From: Xanthobacter flavus
Lineage (GTDB): Bacteria; Pseudomonadota; Alphaproteobacteria; Rhizobiales; Xanthobacteraceae
Direction: 5' to 3'
Length of the DNA stretch: 64,000 nt
Assembly (NCBI RefSeq): GCF_017875275.1
Contig: NZ_JAGGML010000001.1
Span: 2,501,001-2,565,000 of the forward strand
Shown: positions 27,778-37,128 of the stretch, piece after piece
Layout: each line of letters starts with the position of its first letter
Position numbering within the stretch: position 1 is the stretch's first letter
Program-made: the position numbers and the translations under genes
The notes under the pieces: generated by a model
Databases searched by the model: none
The model's input: only the letters and a program-made list of their open reading frames with translations
What the model was told of the DNA's origin: nothing

Positions 27778-29136
27778 ATGAAGACTCCCCGCAGCGCTCC
27801 CGCTCCGTCCCGCCGCCCTGGCGGCAGCCCCAAGCCCGTTGCCGCCACCCCCGGCCTGTCCGCCCGCGTCGTCGCCGTCGATGCGCTGGAAGCCGTGCTG
27901 CGGCAGGGCGCCGCGCTCGAAGAGGCGCTGGATGGCCCGGCACTGGAGCCGCGCGACCGGGCACTCGCCTACCGCATCGTCGCCACTGCCCTGCGGCGCC
28001 TCGGCACGCTGCGCACGGTGCTCGGCAAGCTGATGGAGCGCGGCTTCCCCAAGTCGGCGCCGCGGCTGGAATCCATCCTGCTGGCGGGGGCGACGCAGAT
28101 CCTGTTCATGGACGTGCCGAGCCATGCGGCGGTCGGCCTCAGCGTGGACCTTGCCCGCGCCGATCGCTCCACCGTGGGCTTCGCCGGCCTCGTCAACGCC
28201 GTGCTGCGCCGTGTGGCGCGGGAGGGCGAGGCGTTGATGGCCGGGGTGGATCCCGATTTCGCCGACACGCCCGACTGGCTGCGCCAACGCTGGATCAAGG
28301 CCTATGGGGCCGAGACCGCGCGCGACATGGCCGCCATGCATCGGGTGGAGCCGCCCCTCGACATCACCGTGAAGGCCGATCCGGCCGACTGGGCGCAGAA
28401 GCTCTCCGGCGAGGTGCTGCCCACCGGCACGGTGCGCATTCTCCAGGCCGGACCGGTGCGCGCGCTTCCCGGATTCGCGGAAGGCGCGTGGTGGGTGCAG
28501 GATGCCGCCGCCGCGCTCCCCGCCCGGCTCCTCGGCAAAGTCCAGGGGCTGAAGGTGGCGGACCTGTGCGCCGCCCCTGGCGGCAAGACGGCGCAGCTCG
28601 TCGCCGCGGGCGCTGAGGTGACGGCGGTGGACCGCTCCGGCGCGCGCCTCACCCGGCTCAGGGACAATCTGGCGCGGCTCGGCCTCTCCGCGACCGTGGT
28701 GGAGGGCGATGCCGCGACCTTCGCCGGAGGGCCGTTCGATGCGGTGCTGCTCGATGCACCCTGCTCGGCCACCGGCACCCTGCGCCGGCATCCGGACATC
28801 GCGGTGTCCAAGCGCCCGGCCGATATCCCAACCCTCGCCACCCTGCAGGCGCGGCTGCTCGACCACGCCATCGACCTCGTGAAGCCCGGCGGCCTCGTCG
28901 TCTATTCCACCTGCTCGCTGGAGCCGGAGGAGGGCGAGGCGCAGGTCGAACGCCTCCTGGCCGCCCGCAGCGACGTCGAGCGGGCACCGCTTGGCGCCGA
29001 AGAGGTGGATGGCCTCGATTTGTTCATAACTCCTCAAGGGGATGTGCGCACTCTTCCAAGTCAGTGGATGCGGGGGGAGGCGGAGCGGTCGGGTCTCGAC
29101 GGCTTCTTTGCCGCCCGTCTGCGGCGCAAGGGATGA
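27778..29136 (+). CDS. RsmB-family RNA (cytosine-C5) methyltransferase
   Basis: A 452-residue SAM-dependent methyltransferase resembling 16S rRNA C967 methyltransferase RsmB. An N-terminal NusB-like helical domain (about 25-155) precedes the Rossmann domain with SAM motif DLCAAPGGKTAQL, the DAPCSATGTLRRHPD cysteine and the catalytic-cysteine motif YSTCSLEPEEGE. The ATG at 27778-27780 is preferred; an upstream in-frame ATG (27661) gives a basic leader with no family likeness. Divergent from purA and followed after 53 bases by the heparinase-like gene. Confidence 0.93.
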   Translation: MKTPRSAPAPSRRPGGSPKPVAATPGLSARVVAVDALEAVLRQGAALEEALDGPALEPRDRALAYRIVATALRRLGTLRTVLGKLMERGFPKSAPRLESILLAGATQILFMDVPSHAAVGLSVDLARADRSTVGFAGLVNAVLRRVAREGEALMAGVDPDFADTPDWLRQRWIKAYGAETARDMAAMHRVEPPLDITVKADPADWAQKLSGEVLPTGTVRILQAGPVRALPGFAEGAWWVQDAAAALPARLLGKVQGLKVADLCAAPGGKTAQLVAAGAEVTAVDRSGARLTRLRDNLARLGLSATVVEGDAATFAGGPFDAVLLDAPCSATGTLRRHPDIAVSKRPADIPTLATLQARLLDHAIDLVKPGGLVVYSTCSLEPEEGEAQVERLLAARSDVERAPLGAEEVDGLDLFITPQGDVRTLPSQWMRGEAERSGLDGFFAARLRRKG

Positions 29137-29189
29137 CCTGAGGCGCCGTCAGCCGCCCTCTAGGTCACGAGGCTGGTGAAGACAGGCGC

Positions 29190-31028
29190 ATGGGTATCTG
29201 GAATGGATCGGCGGGCCCCCTTCAGGCCGTGGCCAGAAATCTGTTCGGCACGCTGGCCGGGAAGAGCCCTGCGCCGCCGACGGGAGGCGCCGTGAGCCGA
29301 GGCGGGCTTAAAGAGCGCACCCAACTGGCGACCCTCCTGGTGGAGCTGTGGTCGCAGACGGTGCTCGCGCGCATCGGCGGCCGCGCGGTGCCGCTCGGCT
29401 ACGTGCCGGTGCCGGTGCCCGAACGCCTCCTGATCGCCCCGCAGGACCTGAGGACCGGCGACGCCACCGTCGCCAGCGAGATCTATTCCGGCCGCTTCGC
29501 TTTCGCCGGCAAGGTGATGGCGCTGGATGGCCGCACCGCGTTCGAGCTGGTGCCGCCCTCGGTGGAATGGGCCGAAGCGCTGCACGGGTTCGGGTGGCTG
29601 CGGCACCTGAAAGCCGCCAACACCACCATCGCCCGGGCAAATGCCCGCGCCCTTGTCGGTGACTTCATCCGCGATCCCGGCAAGGCCAAGGCGGTGGCGG
29701 CGCGTCCGGACGTGGCGGCGCGGCGCATCATCTCCTGGCTCACCCAGGCGACCTTCCTGCTGCAGGACGCCGACCACGATTTCTACCGCCGCTTCATGCG
29801 CTCGCTGGCCAAGCAGGTGCGCCAGCTGCGCCGGATGGCCAGCGATGCGCCGGACGGCTATCCCCGCCTCATCTCCATCGTCGCGCTGGTGTTCGCCGGG
29901 CTGTGCATGTCCGACCAGCCGCGCCTCCTCAAGGCGGCGCAGAAGCGCCTCGGCGAGGAGCTGGACCGGCAGATCCTGCCCGATGGCGGGCCGCTTACCC
30001 GCAATCCCGGCATGCTCATCGAGCTGCTGCTGGATCTTCTCCCATTGCGCCAGGCCTTCACCGCCCGCAACCAGCAGGCTCCGGCCGCGCTGATGAATGC
30101 GGTGGACCGCATGATGCCCATGCTGCGCTTCTTCCGGCATGGCGACGGCGCCTTCGCGCATTTCCACGGCATGGGCCACACGGCGGCGGACCAGCTCGCC
30201 ACCATCCTCGCCTTCGACGACGCGCGCGGTGCGCCGGTGGCGAACGCGCCCTATTCCGGCTACCAGCGGCTCGATGCCCGCTCGCTGATGCTGATCGCCG
30301 ACACCGGCCCGCCGCCGCCCGCCGTGGCGAGCTGGGAGGCGCACGCGAGCTGCCTCGCCTTCGAATTCTCCTCAGCCCGCCAGCGCATCGTCATCAATTG
30401 CGGCGTGCCGGAGGTGCATCGGGAGATGTGGCGGCAGGTGGCGCGCTCCACCGCGGCGCATTCCACCGCGGTGATCGCCGACACGTCGTCCTGCCGCTTC
30501 CTGCAGGGCGGCTCCATGACGCGCATCTTCGGCGCGCCCATCGTGGCCGGCCCGAAGCATGTGGAGGTGCAGCGCGGCACGCGGAACAACGCGCTTTTGC
30601 TGCGCGCCAGCCATGACGGCTATGCCGAGGCCTTCAACCTTCTGCACCAGCGCTCATGGCGGCTGGCGCTGGAGGGCAACCGGCTCGACGGCGAGGACAT
30701 CTTCAAGCCGGTAGAGGAGGGCGGCGCGCTGCCGGCGGAGACCTTCGCCATCCGATTCCATTTGCACCCGTCCGTGACCGTGGAGCGGCTGGACGATCCC
30801 CATACCGCCTTGCTCAGCCTGCCCAACGGCGAGGCCTGGGCCTTTGCCGCGCCGCATCTGCCCCTCGTGGTGGAGGAAAGCGTGGACCTCGCCGCCAGCG
30901 GCGGGCCGCGTCGCACATCCCAGCTCGTGCTCACCGGAGAGGTAGCGCGCACGCCGCGCGTCATCTGGACCTTCGTGCGCACCCGGGAAGCCCAGAGCGT
31001 GCCTTCCGCACGGCCGGGCCGGGGCTGA
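29190..31028 (+). CDS. Heparinase II/III-like protein
   Basis: A 612-residue protein with an alpha-helical N-terminal half (about 130-330, including GWLRHLKAANT and GGPLTRNPGMLIELLLDLLP) and a beta-rich heparinase II/III-like C-terminal half (about 350-600, FHGMGHTAADQLA and HDGYAEAFNLLHQRSW). Polysaccharide-lyase-like proteins of this kind commonly follow the RsmB gene in alphaproteobacteria, but their substrate is unknown. No signal peptide is obvious, so it may act in the cytoplasm. It is convergent with htpX, with only 23 bases between. Confidence 0.85.
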   Translation: MGIWNGSAGPLQAVARNLFGTLAGKSPAPPTGGAVSRGGLKERTQLATLLVELWSQTVLARIGGRAVPLGYVPVPVPERLLIAPQDLRTGDATVASEIYSGRFAFAGKVMALDGRTAFELVPPSVEWAEALHGFGWLRHLKAANTTIARANARALVGDFIRDPGKAKAVAARPDVAARRIISWLTQATFLLQDADHDFYRRFMRSLAKQVRQLRRMASDAPDGYPRLISIVALVFAGLCMSDQPRLLKAAQKRLGEELDRQILPDGGPLTRNPGMLIELLLDLLPLRQAFTARNQQAPAALMNAVDRMMPMLRFFRHGDGAFAHFHGMGHTAADQLATILAFDDARGAPVANAPYSGYQRLDARSLMLIADTGPPPPAVASWEAHASCLAFEFSSARQRIVINCGVPEVHREMWRQVARSTAAHSTAVIADTSSCRFLQGGSMTRIFGAPIVAGPKHVEVQRGTRNNALLLRASHDGYAEAFNLLHQRSWRLALEGNRLDGEDIFKPVEEGGALPAETFAIRFHLHPSVTVERLDDPHTALLSLPNGEAWAFAAPHLPLVVEESVDLAASGGPRRTSQLVLTGEVARTPRVIWTFVRTREAQSVPSARPGRG

Positions 31029-31051
31029 CGCTCCGGACGCGCGCCTTCAGC

Positions 31052-31963
31052 TTAGCCCCACGGTCCCCGACGCGGCTGCGCCGGGGCCGAACGGGGCGCT
31101 GTGAAGCCGCCGCCGCCCATCCGCTGCGACAGGTCGCGCAAAGCGGCGATGCGGTTCTCCACTGCCGGATGCGTGGAGAAGAGATTGTCCATCCGCGCCC
31201 CGGACAGCGGGTTGATGATGAACATGTGGGCAGTTGCGGGGTTCGCTTCTGCCTCATAGTTCGGCACCTGATGGCTCGCTCCGGAGATCTTGGCCAGGGC
31301 CGAGGCGAGGGCCATAGGCCGCCCCAGTATCTCCGCACCGCCCCGGTCGGCCTCGTATTCGCGGGAGCGGGAGATGGCCATCTGCACCAGCATGGCGGCC
31401 ATCGGGGCCAGGATGACCATCAGGATTGTGCCGATGAAGCCGAACGGGTTGTTGTTCTCCCGGTTTCCGCCGCCGAACAGCAGGCCGAAGTTCGCGAGCA
31501 TGGAGATGGCGCCGGCAATGGTTGCCGTGATGGTCATGGTGAGGGTGTCGTAATGCTTGATGTGCGCCAGTTCATGCGCCATCACGCCCGCCACCTCTTC
31601 GGGGGTCAGCGTTTCCAGCAGGCCGGTGGTGGCGGCGACCGCAGCGTTCTGCGGATTGCGGCCGGTGGCGAAGGCATTGGGCTGGGGGTTGTCCATGATG
31701 AACACCCGCGGCATGGGCAGGTCCGCCCGCTGCGCCAGCTCGCGCACCATGCCGACGAACTCGGGCGCGGTGCGCTCATCCACCTCCCGCGCGCCGTACA
31801 TGCGCAGGACCATCTTGTCGGCGTTCCAGTAGCTGAACAGGTTCATGCCTGCCGCCACGACGAACGCGATCATCATGCCGCCGCGCCCGCCTATTGCGAA
31901 GCCGACGGCCATGAACAGGGCGGTCATGCCTGCGAGCAGGATCGCCGTCTTCAGGTGATTCAT
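31052..31963 (-). CDS. htpX: Membrane zinc metalloprotease HtpX
   Basis: A 303-residue M48-family protease that degrades damaged membrane proteins. It starts [18 protein letters not shown] with two early helices, followed by the cytoplasmic catalytic region. The zinc motif HELAH lies in [16 protein letters not shown], with two more helices after it and the third zinc ligand region in [13 protein letters not shown]. The C-terminal tail is glycine/proline-rich. All family landmarks and the normal length are present. Confidence 0.97.
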   Translation of the reverse strand: MNHLKTAILLAGMTALFMAVGFAIGGRGGMMIAFVVAAGMNLFSYWNADKMVLRMYGAREVDERTAPEFVGMVRELAQRADLPMPRVFIMDNPQPNAFATGRNPQNAAVAATTGLLETLTPEEVAGVMAHELAHIKHYDTLTMTITATIAGAISMLANFGLLFGGGNRENNNPFGFIGTILMVILAPMAAMLVQMAISRSREYEADRGGAEILGRPMALASALAKISGASHQVPNYEAEANPATAHMFIINPLSGARMDNLFSTHPAVENRIAALRDLSQRMGGGGFTAPRSAPAQPRRGPWG

Positions 31964-32107
31964 CCATCCCTCCCGGTGCCGCGCACAGGACGCGGACCTT
32001 GATCTAGAGGATGGGAAGCCACCTCGCCCCGTTCAAGGGCCGATATGCCGTTGCGTCATCCGGGGCCGTCGTGTCGTGGGCTGCGTGTCGGAGGGCTGCC
32101 GTGTGGG

Positions 32108-32314
32108 TCAGATGTCCCGCATGAGGCGGTCGGCGGCCACGCACTTCCATCGGCCGATCTGCCACTGGGGGTGACTCTCGCTCCACTGCGCAATGGCCTG
32201 CTGGGAGGACATCATGCATGTCATGGGCGCGCTCGCTTCCAGGGAGAAGCTCAGCTTCTCTTCCCGGCACGTCGCCGGAGCGCTGATGAGGCAGGCGTAA
32301 AGAACAATGAACAT
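32108..32314 (-). CDS. Small cysteine-containing exported or membrane-tethered protein
   Basis: A 68-residue protein beginning MFIVLYACLISAP, a short hydrophobic start resembling a signal or lipoprotein leader, followed by CREEKLSFSL, an APMTCMMSSQQ segment and WQIGRWKC. Similar short proteins with CREE, CMM and W.C landmarks occur in other Hyphomicrobiales as far as I recall, which supports it being real. GGGA lies upstream of the ATG at 32314; an upstream ATG (32350) is less likely. The function is unknown. It lies upstream of htpX on the same strand. Confidence 0.6.
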   Translation of the reverse strand: MFIVLYACLISAPATCREEKLSFSLEASAPMTCMMSSQQAIAQWSESHPQWQIGRWKCVAADRLMRDI

Positions 32315-32849
32315 GACCAGGGTTCCCGAGTTCGGCGCTGCGCGTGCCACCCCCTGCTTCCGTCCCGCTGCGACAAACCTTCGCTTGCCTTCGACGCTCT
32401 ACTGCCCGGCAGGCTGCCTTCTCGTGGGCCATCTGTGCAAAAAATAAGAAGCAAGCAGAGTGCCAACAGGAATGTTCGGCAAGCATTGGCGAGAAGATTG
32501 GTATTGAACAACCGCAATACTTCCCGCCGCCTTATGCCAATACATCCCTCCCCTCCGGGCCTCCTGTTGAGGCCGCTGGGGCAGGTCGCTTGCCGGTCCC
32601 TCGGGCCGCCGACAGGCCGATCCGCAAGCCCTTTGCCGGCGCATTTTTCACGCTGCGGCGCGGCATGGATTCGCGATCGCGGCGGCTTGCGGGCGAGCCT
32701 CCGCGCGGCTAGGCTCCGCGCGCTATCTGGTGAACCGGTTCGGCCTTCCGCGCCGAGCGCTGACAACAAGGGTAGGCGGCATAGGACCGCCGTCCGGAAA
32801 TGTCTTCGGGGGCGGTCATCCCTAGTCGATCTACGAGGGAGGACAGAAG
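32315..32849. other. Intergenic region upstream of fae
   Basis: A 535-base gap without a convincing gene. It is locally AT-richer at 32435-32540. TTGAACAACCGCAA at 32504-32517 fits the loose FixK-type pattern TTGA-N6-GCAA, but it is more than 330 bases from fae and may be chance. The fae promoter should lie here; I could not fix it. The last bases before fae hold GAGGGAGGA, a strong ribosome-binding site. Confidence 0.5.
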
Positions 32850-33356
32850 GTGGCTAAGATTAGCAAGGTTCTGGTTGGTGAGGCGCTCGTCGGGGACGGC
32901 AACGAGGTGGCCCACATCGACCTCATCATCGGTCCGCGCGGCAGCGCGGCCGAGACGGCGTTCGTCACCAGCCTGACGAACAACAAGGATGGCTTCACGT
33001 CCCTCCTCGCGGTGCTCGCGCCGAACCTGCCCTGCAAGCCCAACACCGTGATGTTCAACAAGGTGACCATCAAGGACGCCCGCCAGGCCGTCCAGATGTT
33101 CGGCCCCGCCCAGTACGGCGTCGCCAAGGCGGTGCAGGACTCGGTGGCGGAAGGCGTCATCCCGGTCGAGGAAGCCGACGACCTCTTCATCTGCGTCGGC
33201 GTGTTCATCCACTGGGAGGCGGCGGACGACGCCAAGATCCAGCAGTACAACTACGAGGCGACCAAGCTCTCCATCGCGCGCGCCGTGGCCGGTACCCCCA
33301 CCGCCCAGGAAGCGACCGACAAGCGCAACGAAGCCAAGCACCCCTTCGCGGCCTAG
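32850..33356 (+). CDS. fae: Formaldehyde-activating enzyme
   Basis: Condenses formaldehyde with tetrahydromethanopterin, the entry to the H4MPT-linked oxidation pathway that detoxifies formaldehyde from methanol or other C1 substrates. The 168 residues closely follow methylotroph Fae: [16 protein letters not shown], catalytic H22 in [35 protein letters not shown] and [13 protein letters not shown]. The start is a GTG preceded by GGGAGGACAGAAG. It stands alone between its own promoter region and a strong terminator; the other H4MPT genes are not in this window. Its stop TAG begins a TAGAGC sequence. Confidence 0.97.
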   Translation: MAKISKVLVGEALVGDGNEVAHIDLIIGPRGSAAETAFVTSLTNNKDGFTSLLAVLAPNLPCKPNTVMFNKVTIKDARQAVQMFGPAQYGVAKAVQDSVAEGVIPVEEADDLFICVGVFIHWEAADDAKIQQYNYEATKLSIARAVAGTPTAQEATDKRNEAKHPFAA

Positions 33357-33457
33357 AGCGGAAACCACCCTGGACAGAGCGGCGACCCTCCGCCCATGCC
33401 GAAGGGTCTGCTCCAGCGGTTGGCCGCCATCTTTCTGCGATAGAGGCCAAAAGAGCG

Positions 33458-33488
33458 ACGACCGGCGGTGCTCCCGCCGGTCGTTTTC
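33458..33488 (+). terminator. Intrinsic terminator of fae
   Basis: ACGACCGGCGG (33458-33468) pairs with CCGCCGGTCGT (33474-33484) around a five-base loop, and the paired T is followed by TTT. It lies about 100 bases past the fae stop and separates fae from the convergent beta-propeller gene. Confidence 0.85.
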
Positions 33489-33517
33489 GTTTGAGGTCGC
33501 TCTTGTGAAAGCCGTCG

Positions 33518-34498
33518 TCAGGGCGACTGGCGCAGGAAGAGGCCGAAGGCGCGGGGGCCGTCGCCCACTTCGAGGGTGGAGACCACCTTCAGCGTCTGCG
33601 TGTCGATGACGCTCATGGTGTTGTCGAACCAGTTCACCACATAGACCGCGCGCCCGTCCTGCGCGGCGGCGATGCCCTCCGGATATTCGCCCACGGAGAT
33701 TGTGGCGCGCGGCGCGCGCGTCGCGGTGTCGAACACGCTCACCGTTCCCGCATACTGGTTGGTGACGAAGGCGAGGGGGCCGGCCAGCGCCAGCGCATAG
33801 GGCCTGTTGCCCACCTTCACCGTGCCGATCACCCGGCGCGCGGCGACATCGATGATGCTCACGTCGTCCGAGCCCACATTGGCCGTGTAGGCCGTGCGGC
33901 CGTCCTCGGACAGCGTGATGCCGAAGGGGCGGGTGCCGACCTTCACCACGGCGACGCGCTCCAGCGTCGCGGCATCGATGATGGAGACCTGATCGTCGTC
34001 GCGGTCGGCGCTGAGCACGAGGGCGCCGTCGGGCGTTACCGCCACGCCGGAGGGAGAGGCGCCGGTCCGGGCGACACGCAGGTCGTCAGGCTTGTCCGGA
34101 TCGACCACCACGAGGCGCGCCGCATACCAGTCCGCCACGTAGACCGGCTTGCCGGAGGGCGCGACCGCGACGCCCAGCGGGCCGCCGCCGACAGGGATGC
34201 GCTTCTCGACCTTGCGGGTCGCGGCATCGATCACCGAAAGGGCCTTGCCCTCGGGGCTGGTGACGAAGGCACGGCGTCCGTCCCGCGACACGGCGATTCC
34301 GGCCGGCTCGCCGGGGACCGGAATGCGCGCGACGAGTTTGGGCGGGGCGGCGGCACCATCCAGCGCCACCACCGCAACCTCATTGCCGGGCTGATTGGTG
34401 ATGAAGGCCTCCGCCGCGATCGAAGGCCGGGGCGAGACGAGCAGCGCGGCCGCCGCGGCGAGGATCGCCGCAGCCGCCGCGCGCCGGTTGAAGGCCAT
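33518..34498 (-). CDS. Periplasmic YVTN-type beta-propeller protein
   Basis: A 326-residue exported protein with a signal peptide (about 1-28, ending PSIAA) and seven or so beta-propeller repeats marked by RRAFVTSPEG, KPVYVADWYA, YTANVGSDDVSIID and VYVVNWFDNTMSVID. Such propellers accompany PQQ-dependent alcohol oxidation, but the exact role is unknown. It is a paralogue in fold of the propeller at 37129-38115. It overlaps the upstream MxaD-like gene by one base (TGATG), so the two are translated together. Last gene of a three-gene minus-strand group. Confidence 0.88.
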   Translation of the reverse strand: MAFNRRAAAAAILAAAAALLVSPRPSIAAEAFITNQPGNEVAVVALDGAAAPPKLVARIPVPGEPAGIAVSRDGRRAFVTSPEGKALSVIDAATRKVEKRIPVGGGPLGVAVAPSGKPVYVADWYAARLVVVDPDKPDDLRVARTGASPSGVAVTPDGALVLSADRDDDQVSIIDAATLERVAVVKVGTRPFGITLSEDGRTAYTANVGSDDVSIIDVAARRVIGTVKVGNRPYALALAGPLAFVTNQYAGTVSVFDTATRAPRATISVGEYPEGIAAAQDGRAVYVVNWFDNTMSVIDTQTLKVVSTLEVGDGPRAFGLFLRQSP

Positions 34499-35034
34499 CA
34501 GGAGCCCTTTTCGACCTTGGCCTTGAGGGCGTCCAGCCCGCCGCGATAGACGGCGGTCACGGCGGCGATGGCGGCTTCGTCGCTCAGTTCCGGGGGCGGG
34601 TCGTTATTGGGGTAGCCGCGATAGAAGGCGCCGCGCCATTCCACCTTGGTGTGGGTGGCATCGACCGGGATGACGGCGATGGTGGACGAATAGTTGGTCA
34701 CCGGCAGCACTTTCACGTCCACTGCGTTGATGCGGTAGGCGTAGCTCTTCTGCTCCGGCTCATACTTCACCAGCACCTCGTCGATGGTGCCGCCGCCCTT
34801 GAGGGTGAGCAGGCGCGTGGCATCCACGGCGTTGCCGCCCTTGCCCTCGTTCTTCTCGACGGCCGGGTGCCAGCTCATGTCCTGGAAGTTGCCGATGACG
34901 GCCCACACCTTGTCCGCCGGCGCGTTGATCTCGACGCTCTCGGTGATCTTCTTGCGGGTGGGGCCGTGGGCATCGGCGGCGAGCGGAACCATCGCCATCG
35001 CAAGGGCCGCGGCGGCGGCAATCATCTGCCTCAT
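34498..35034 (-). CDS. Periplasmic SRPBCC (MxaD-like) protein
   Basis: A 178-residue protein with a signal peptide (MRQMIAAAAALAMAMVPLAADA) followed by a START/SRPBCC fold: ITESVEINAPADKVWAVIGNF at the beginning and a final long helix AAIAAVTAVYRGGLDALK. MxaD, in methanol-oxidation clusters, belongs to this family and affects electron transfer from methanol dehydrogenase to cytochrome cL. Here the assignment to MxaD is by fold and context. GGAGGAAA upstream fixes the ATG at 35034. It is located between the DUF3280-like gene and the beta-propeller. Confidence 0.8.
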   Translation of the reverse strand: MRQMIAAAAALAMAMVPLAADAHGPTRKKITESVEINAPADKVWAVIGNFQDMSWHPAVEKNEGKGGNAVDATRLLTLKGGGTIDEVLVKYEPEQKSYAYRINAVDVKVLPVTNYSSTIAVIPVDATHTKVEWRGAFYRGYPNNDPPPELSDEAAIAAVTAVYRGGLDALKAKVEKGS

Positions 35035-35086
35035 GAACAATTTCCTCCAACAGTGTCTTGTCGTTCCGTCGGGCCTTGGGGCCGCG

Positions 35087-35638
35087 TCATTGGGACAGGT
35101 CCGGCAGGCCGGGGGCGAAGATGCGGTTCTTCACCAGATAGCGCACGCCGCGGGTCCAGGATTCGTCCGTGTTGCCACGAATGTCCACCACGCCGACGCG
35201 CACTGCCTTCGCGCTGCCGTCCACGCCCTTGAGGTCCACCTCCTTCACCTGCAGCTCGATGGACAGGATGAGGTTGGACACCTTGCGCACCACGCCCATC
35301 ACCTCGAACCGCGCGCCGGCGGCGGCGGCGATCTCGTTCTCGCAGGCATTGCACTTGAAGAAGGGGGATGCCTCCTCGATGCGCGCGGCGAAGGGCGCGA
35401 GATCGACGGGCGTGAGCTGCCCGGTTTCCACGACGAGGCGCTCCAGCTCGGCATTGATGAGCTTGAGCCGGGCGGCCTGTTCGGCGCGGATGCTGTCGCG
35501 CTGGTCCGCCGTATCATCAAATAATTCAAAGCCGAAGATCGCAACGGGAGCAGGCGCAGCAATACTGCGGCCGGTCACGCCGAAAAATGTTGCGCTTGCG
35601 AGAAGCAGGACAAAGACGAAACGGGCGCCGGACATCAT
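35087..35638 (-). CDS. Secreted DUF3280/DUF2380-like protein
   Basis: A 183-residue exported protein with a signal peptide (about 1-28) and the opening strand VAIFGFELFDDTAD followed by a helix-rich region, a CNAC cysteine pair (about 95-98) in SPFFKCNACENEI, and a C-terminal SWTRGVRYLVKNRI. Proteins of this type (DUF3280 or DUF2380, name from memory) are found beside PQQ-dependent methanol or ethanol dehydrogenase genes. AAAGG lies six bases before ATG 35638. It is first in a minus-strand group with the MxaD-like and propeller genes and divergent from the substrate-binding protein. Confidence 0.75.
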   Translation of the reverse strand: MMSGARFVFVLLLASATFFGVTGRSIAAPAPVAIFGFELFDDTADQRDSIRAEQAARLKLINAELERLVVETGQLTPVDLAPFAARIEEASPFFKCNACENEIAAAAGARFEVMGVVRKVSNLILSIELQVKEVDLKGVDGSAKAVRVGVVDIRGNTDESWTRGVRYLVKNRIFAPGLPDLSQ

Positions 35639-35798
35639 CGGGAACCTTTGGTAGGTCGAAGGGTGTCACAGCCTCCCCGCGGCTGGCAAGGAGAGATCAT
35701 CTTATTGTTTTCTTATGTCTATTCGGTTGCCGTTTTTGGCTGATGATGGCTACATCTTCCCCTTGTGACGACTCGGATCGACTGAGCCCCGATTGCCC

Positions 35799-37079
35799 AT
35801 GCGCCTTCCCATGAGCCTTCCCCGGCGCCGCGACTGGATGCGTCCGGGTGGGTCCCGCCGTCTCCTCGCCGCCGCCTGCGCCGTGATGCTGTGCGCGGGA
35901 GCTCTCGGCATGGGCGGTCCGGTGTCGGCGCAGCCGGCCGTGGCGCCCCCTCCGGATGCCACGCCGGCTCCGATGGAGCTGCGGCTCGGCCTTCTCACCC
36001 GCGAGGTGCCCCCGCCGCCGCTCTACGATCTTCTGGCGGTGCCGGCAGACGATGCGGTGTCGGGCGCGGAGCTGGCCATCAAGGACAACAACACGACCGG
36101 CCAGTTCACCGGCCAGAGCTATGCGCTGGAGCCGGTTACGCTGGCCGAGGACGAGGATGCGGGCGCCGCCGCGCGCAAGCTCGCGGACGGCGGCATCAAG
36201 CTTCTCATCGTCAACCTGCCGGCGGCGGACCTCCTCAAGGTGGACGACGCGGTGAAGGGCAGGGGCGTCACCTTGTTCAACATCGCAGCCACCGACGATG
36301 CGCTGCGCGCCGAACAGTGCCGGGCCGACATCTTCCACGTCGCGCCGAGCCGGGCGATGCTGGCGGACGCGCTGATGCAGTTCCTGGCCATGAAGCGCTG
36401 GAGCAAGCTGTTCCTCATCGTCGGGCCGAACCCCGGCGACCAGCTCTATGCCGATGCGCTGCGCAAATCGGCGAAGAAGTTCGGTCTCAAGATCGTCGCC
36501 GACAAGCCGTGGACCTTCGGTCCCCTCGGCCGCGACCGCTCCGACAGCATCACCCGCTCCGACGCCCTCGTGTTCAGCCGGGGCGTGGACGCGGACGTGC
36601 TCGTCGTGGCGGACGAGGCCAACGATTTCGGCAATTACATTCCCTACCGCACCTTCGAGCCCCGCCTGGTGGCGGGTACGCAGGGCCTCACTGCCGGCAC
36701 CTGGCATCCGGCGCAGGATGCGTGGGGTTCCGCCCAGTTGCAGAACCGCTTCCTGCGCGCCACCAACCGCCCCATGCGGGCGAGCGATTATCAGGCATGG
36801 CTCGCCGTGCGCATGGTGGGCGAGGCCGCGACCCGCGCCAAGACCACGGACCCGGTGGCGCTCGCGAAGTTCATGCGCTCGCCTGACTTCAATCTCGCCG
36901 CCTTCAAGGGCGTGCCGGTGAGCGTGCGGCCATGGGACCAGCAGGTGCGCCAGCCGCTCCTCATCGCCCAGCCCCTCGGCATCGTCTCGGTGGCCCCGGA
37001 GGAGGGCTTCCTGCACCAGCGCACCCCCCTCGACACCCTCGGGGTGGACGAGCGGGAATCCAAATGCCGGCTGAAGTGA
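35799..37079 (+). CDS. Substrate-binding protein of PQQ-associated ABC system
   Basis: About 426 residues with a long, arginine-rich signal peptide (cleavage near GGPVSAQ) and a periplasmic type-1 binding-protein fold: LRLGLLTREVPPPPLYDLL, AELAIKDNNTTGQF, a middle LFLIVGPNPGDQLYADALRKSA and the terminal DERESKCRLK. This matches the TIGR03863-type binding proteins linked to PQQ-dependent alcohol dehydrogenases. ATG 35811 is an alternative start. It leads the plus-strand group propeller-ATPase-permease. The ligand is unknown. Confidence 0.85.
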   Translation: MRLPMSLPRRRDWMRPGGSRRLLAAACAVMLCAGALGMGGPVSAQPAVAPPPDATPAPMELRLGLLTREVPPPPLYDLLAVPADDAVSGAELAIKDNNTTGQFTGQSYALEPVTLAEDEDAGAAARKLADGGIKLLIVNLPAADLLKVDDAVKGRGVTLFNIAATDDALRAEQCRADIFHVAPSRAMLADALMQFLAMKRWSKLFLIVGPNPGDQLYADALRKSAKKFGLKIVADKPWTFGPLGRDRSDSITRSDALVFSRGVDADVLVVADEANDFGNYIPYRTFEPRLVAGTQGLTAGTWHPAQDAWGSAQLQNRFLRATNRPMRASDYQAWLAVRMVGEAATRAKTTDPVALAKFMRSPDFNLAAFKGVPVSVRPWDQQVRQPLLIAQPLGIVSVAPEEGFLHQRTPLDTLGVDERESKCRLK

Positions 37080-37128
37080 GAGCCCGGCCCAAAAGCGCGG
37101 CAGGCGCGCCAATTCTGGAGGAAGCCCG

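Noticed and set aside
32504-32517. FixK-like TTGAACAACCGCAA as control site of fae
   Set aside because: More than 330 bases from the start codon and about one such match is expected by chance in the window; only noted within the intergenic entry.
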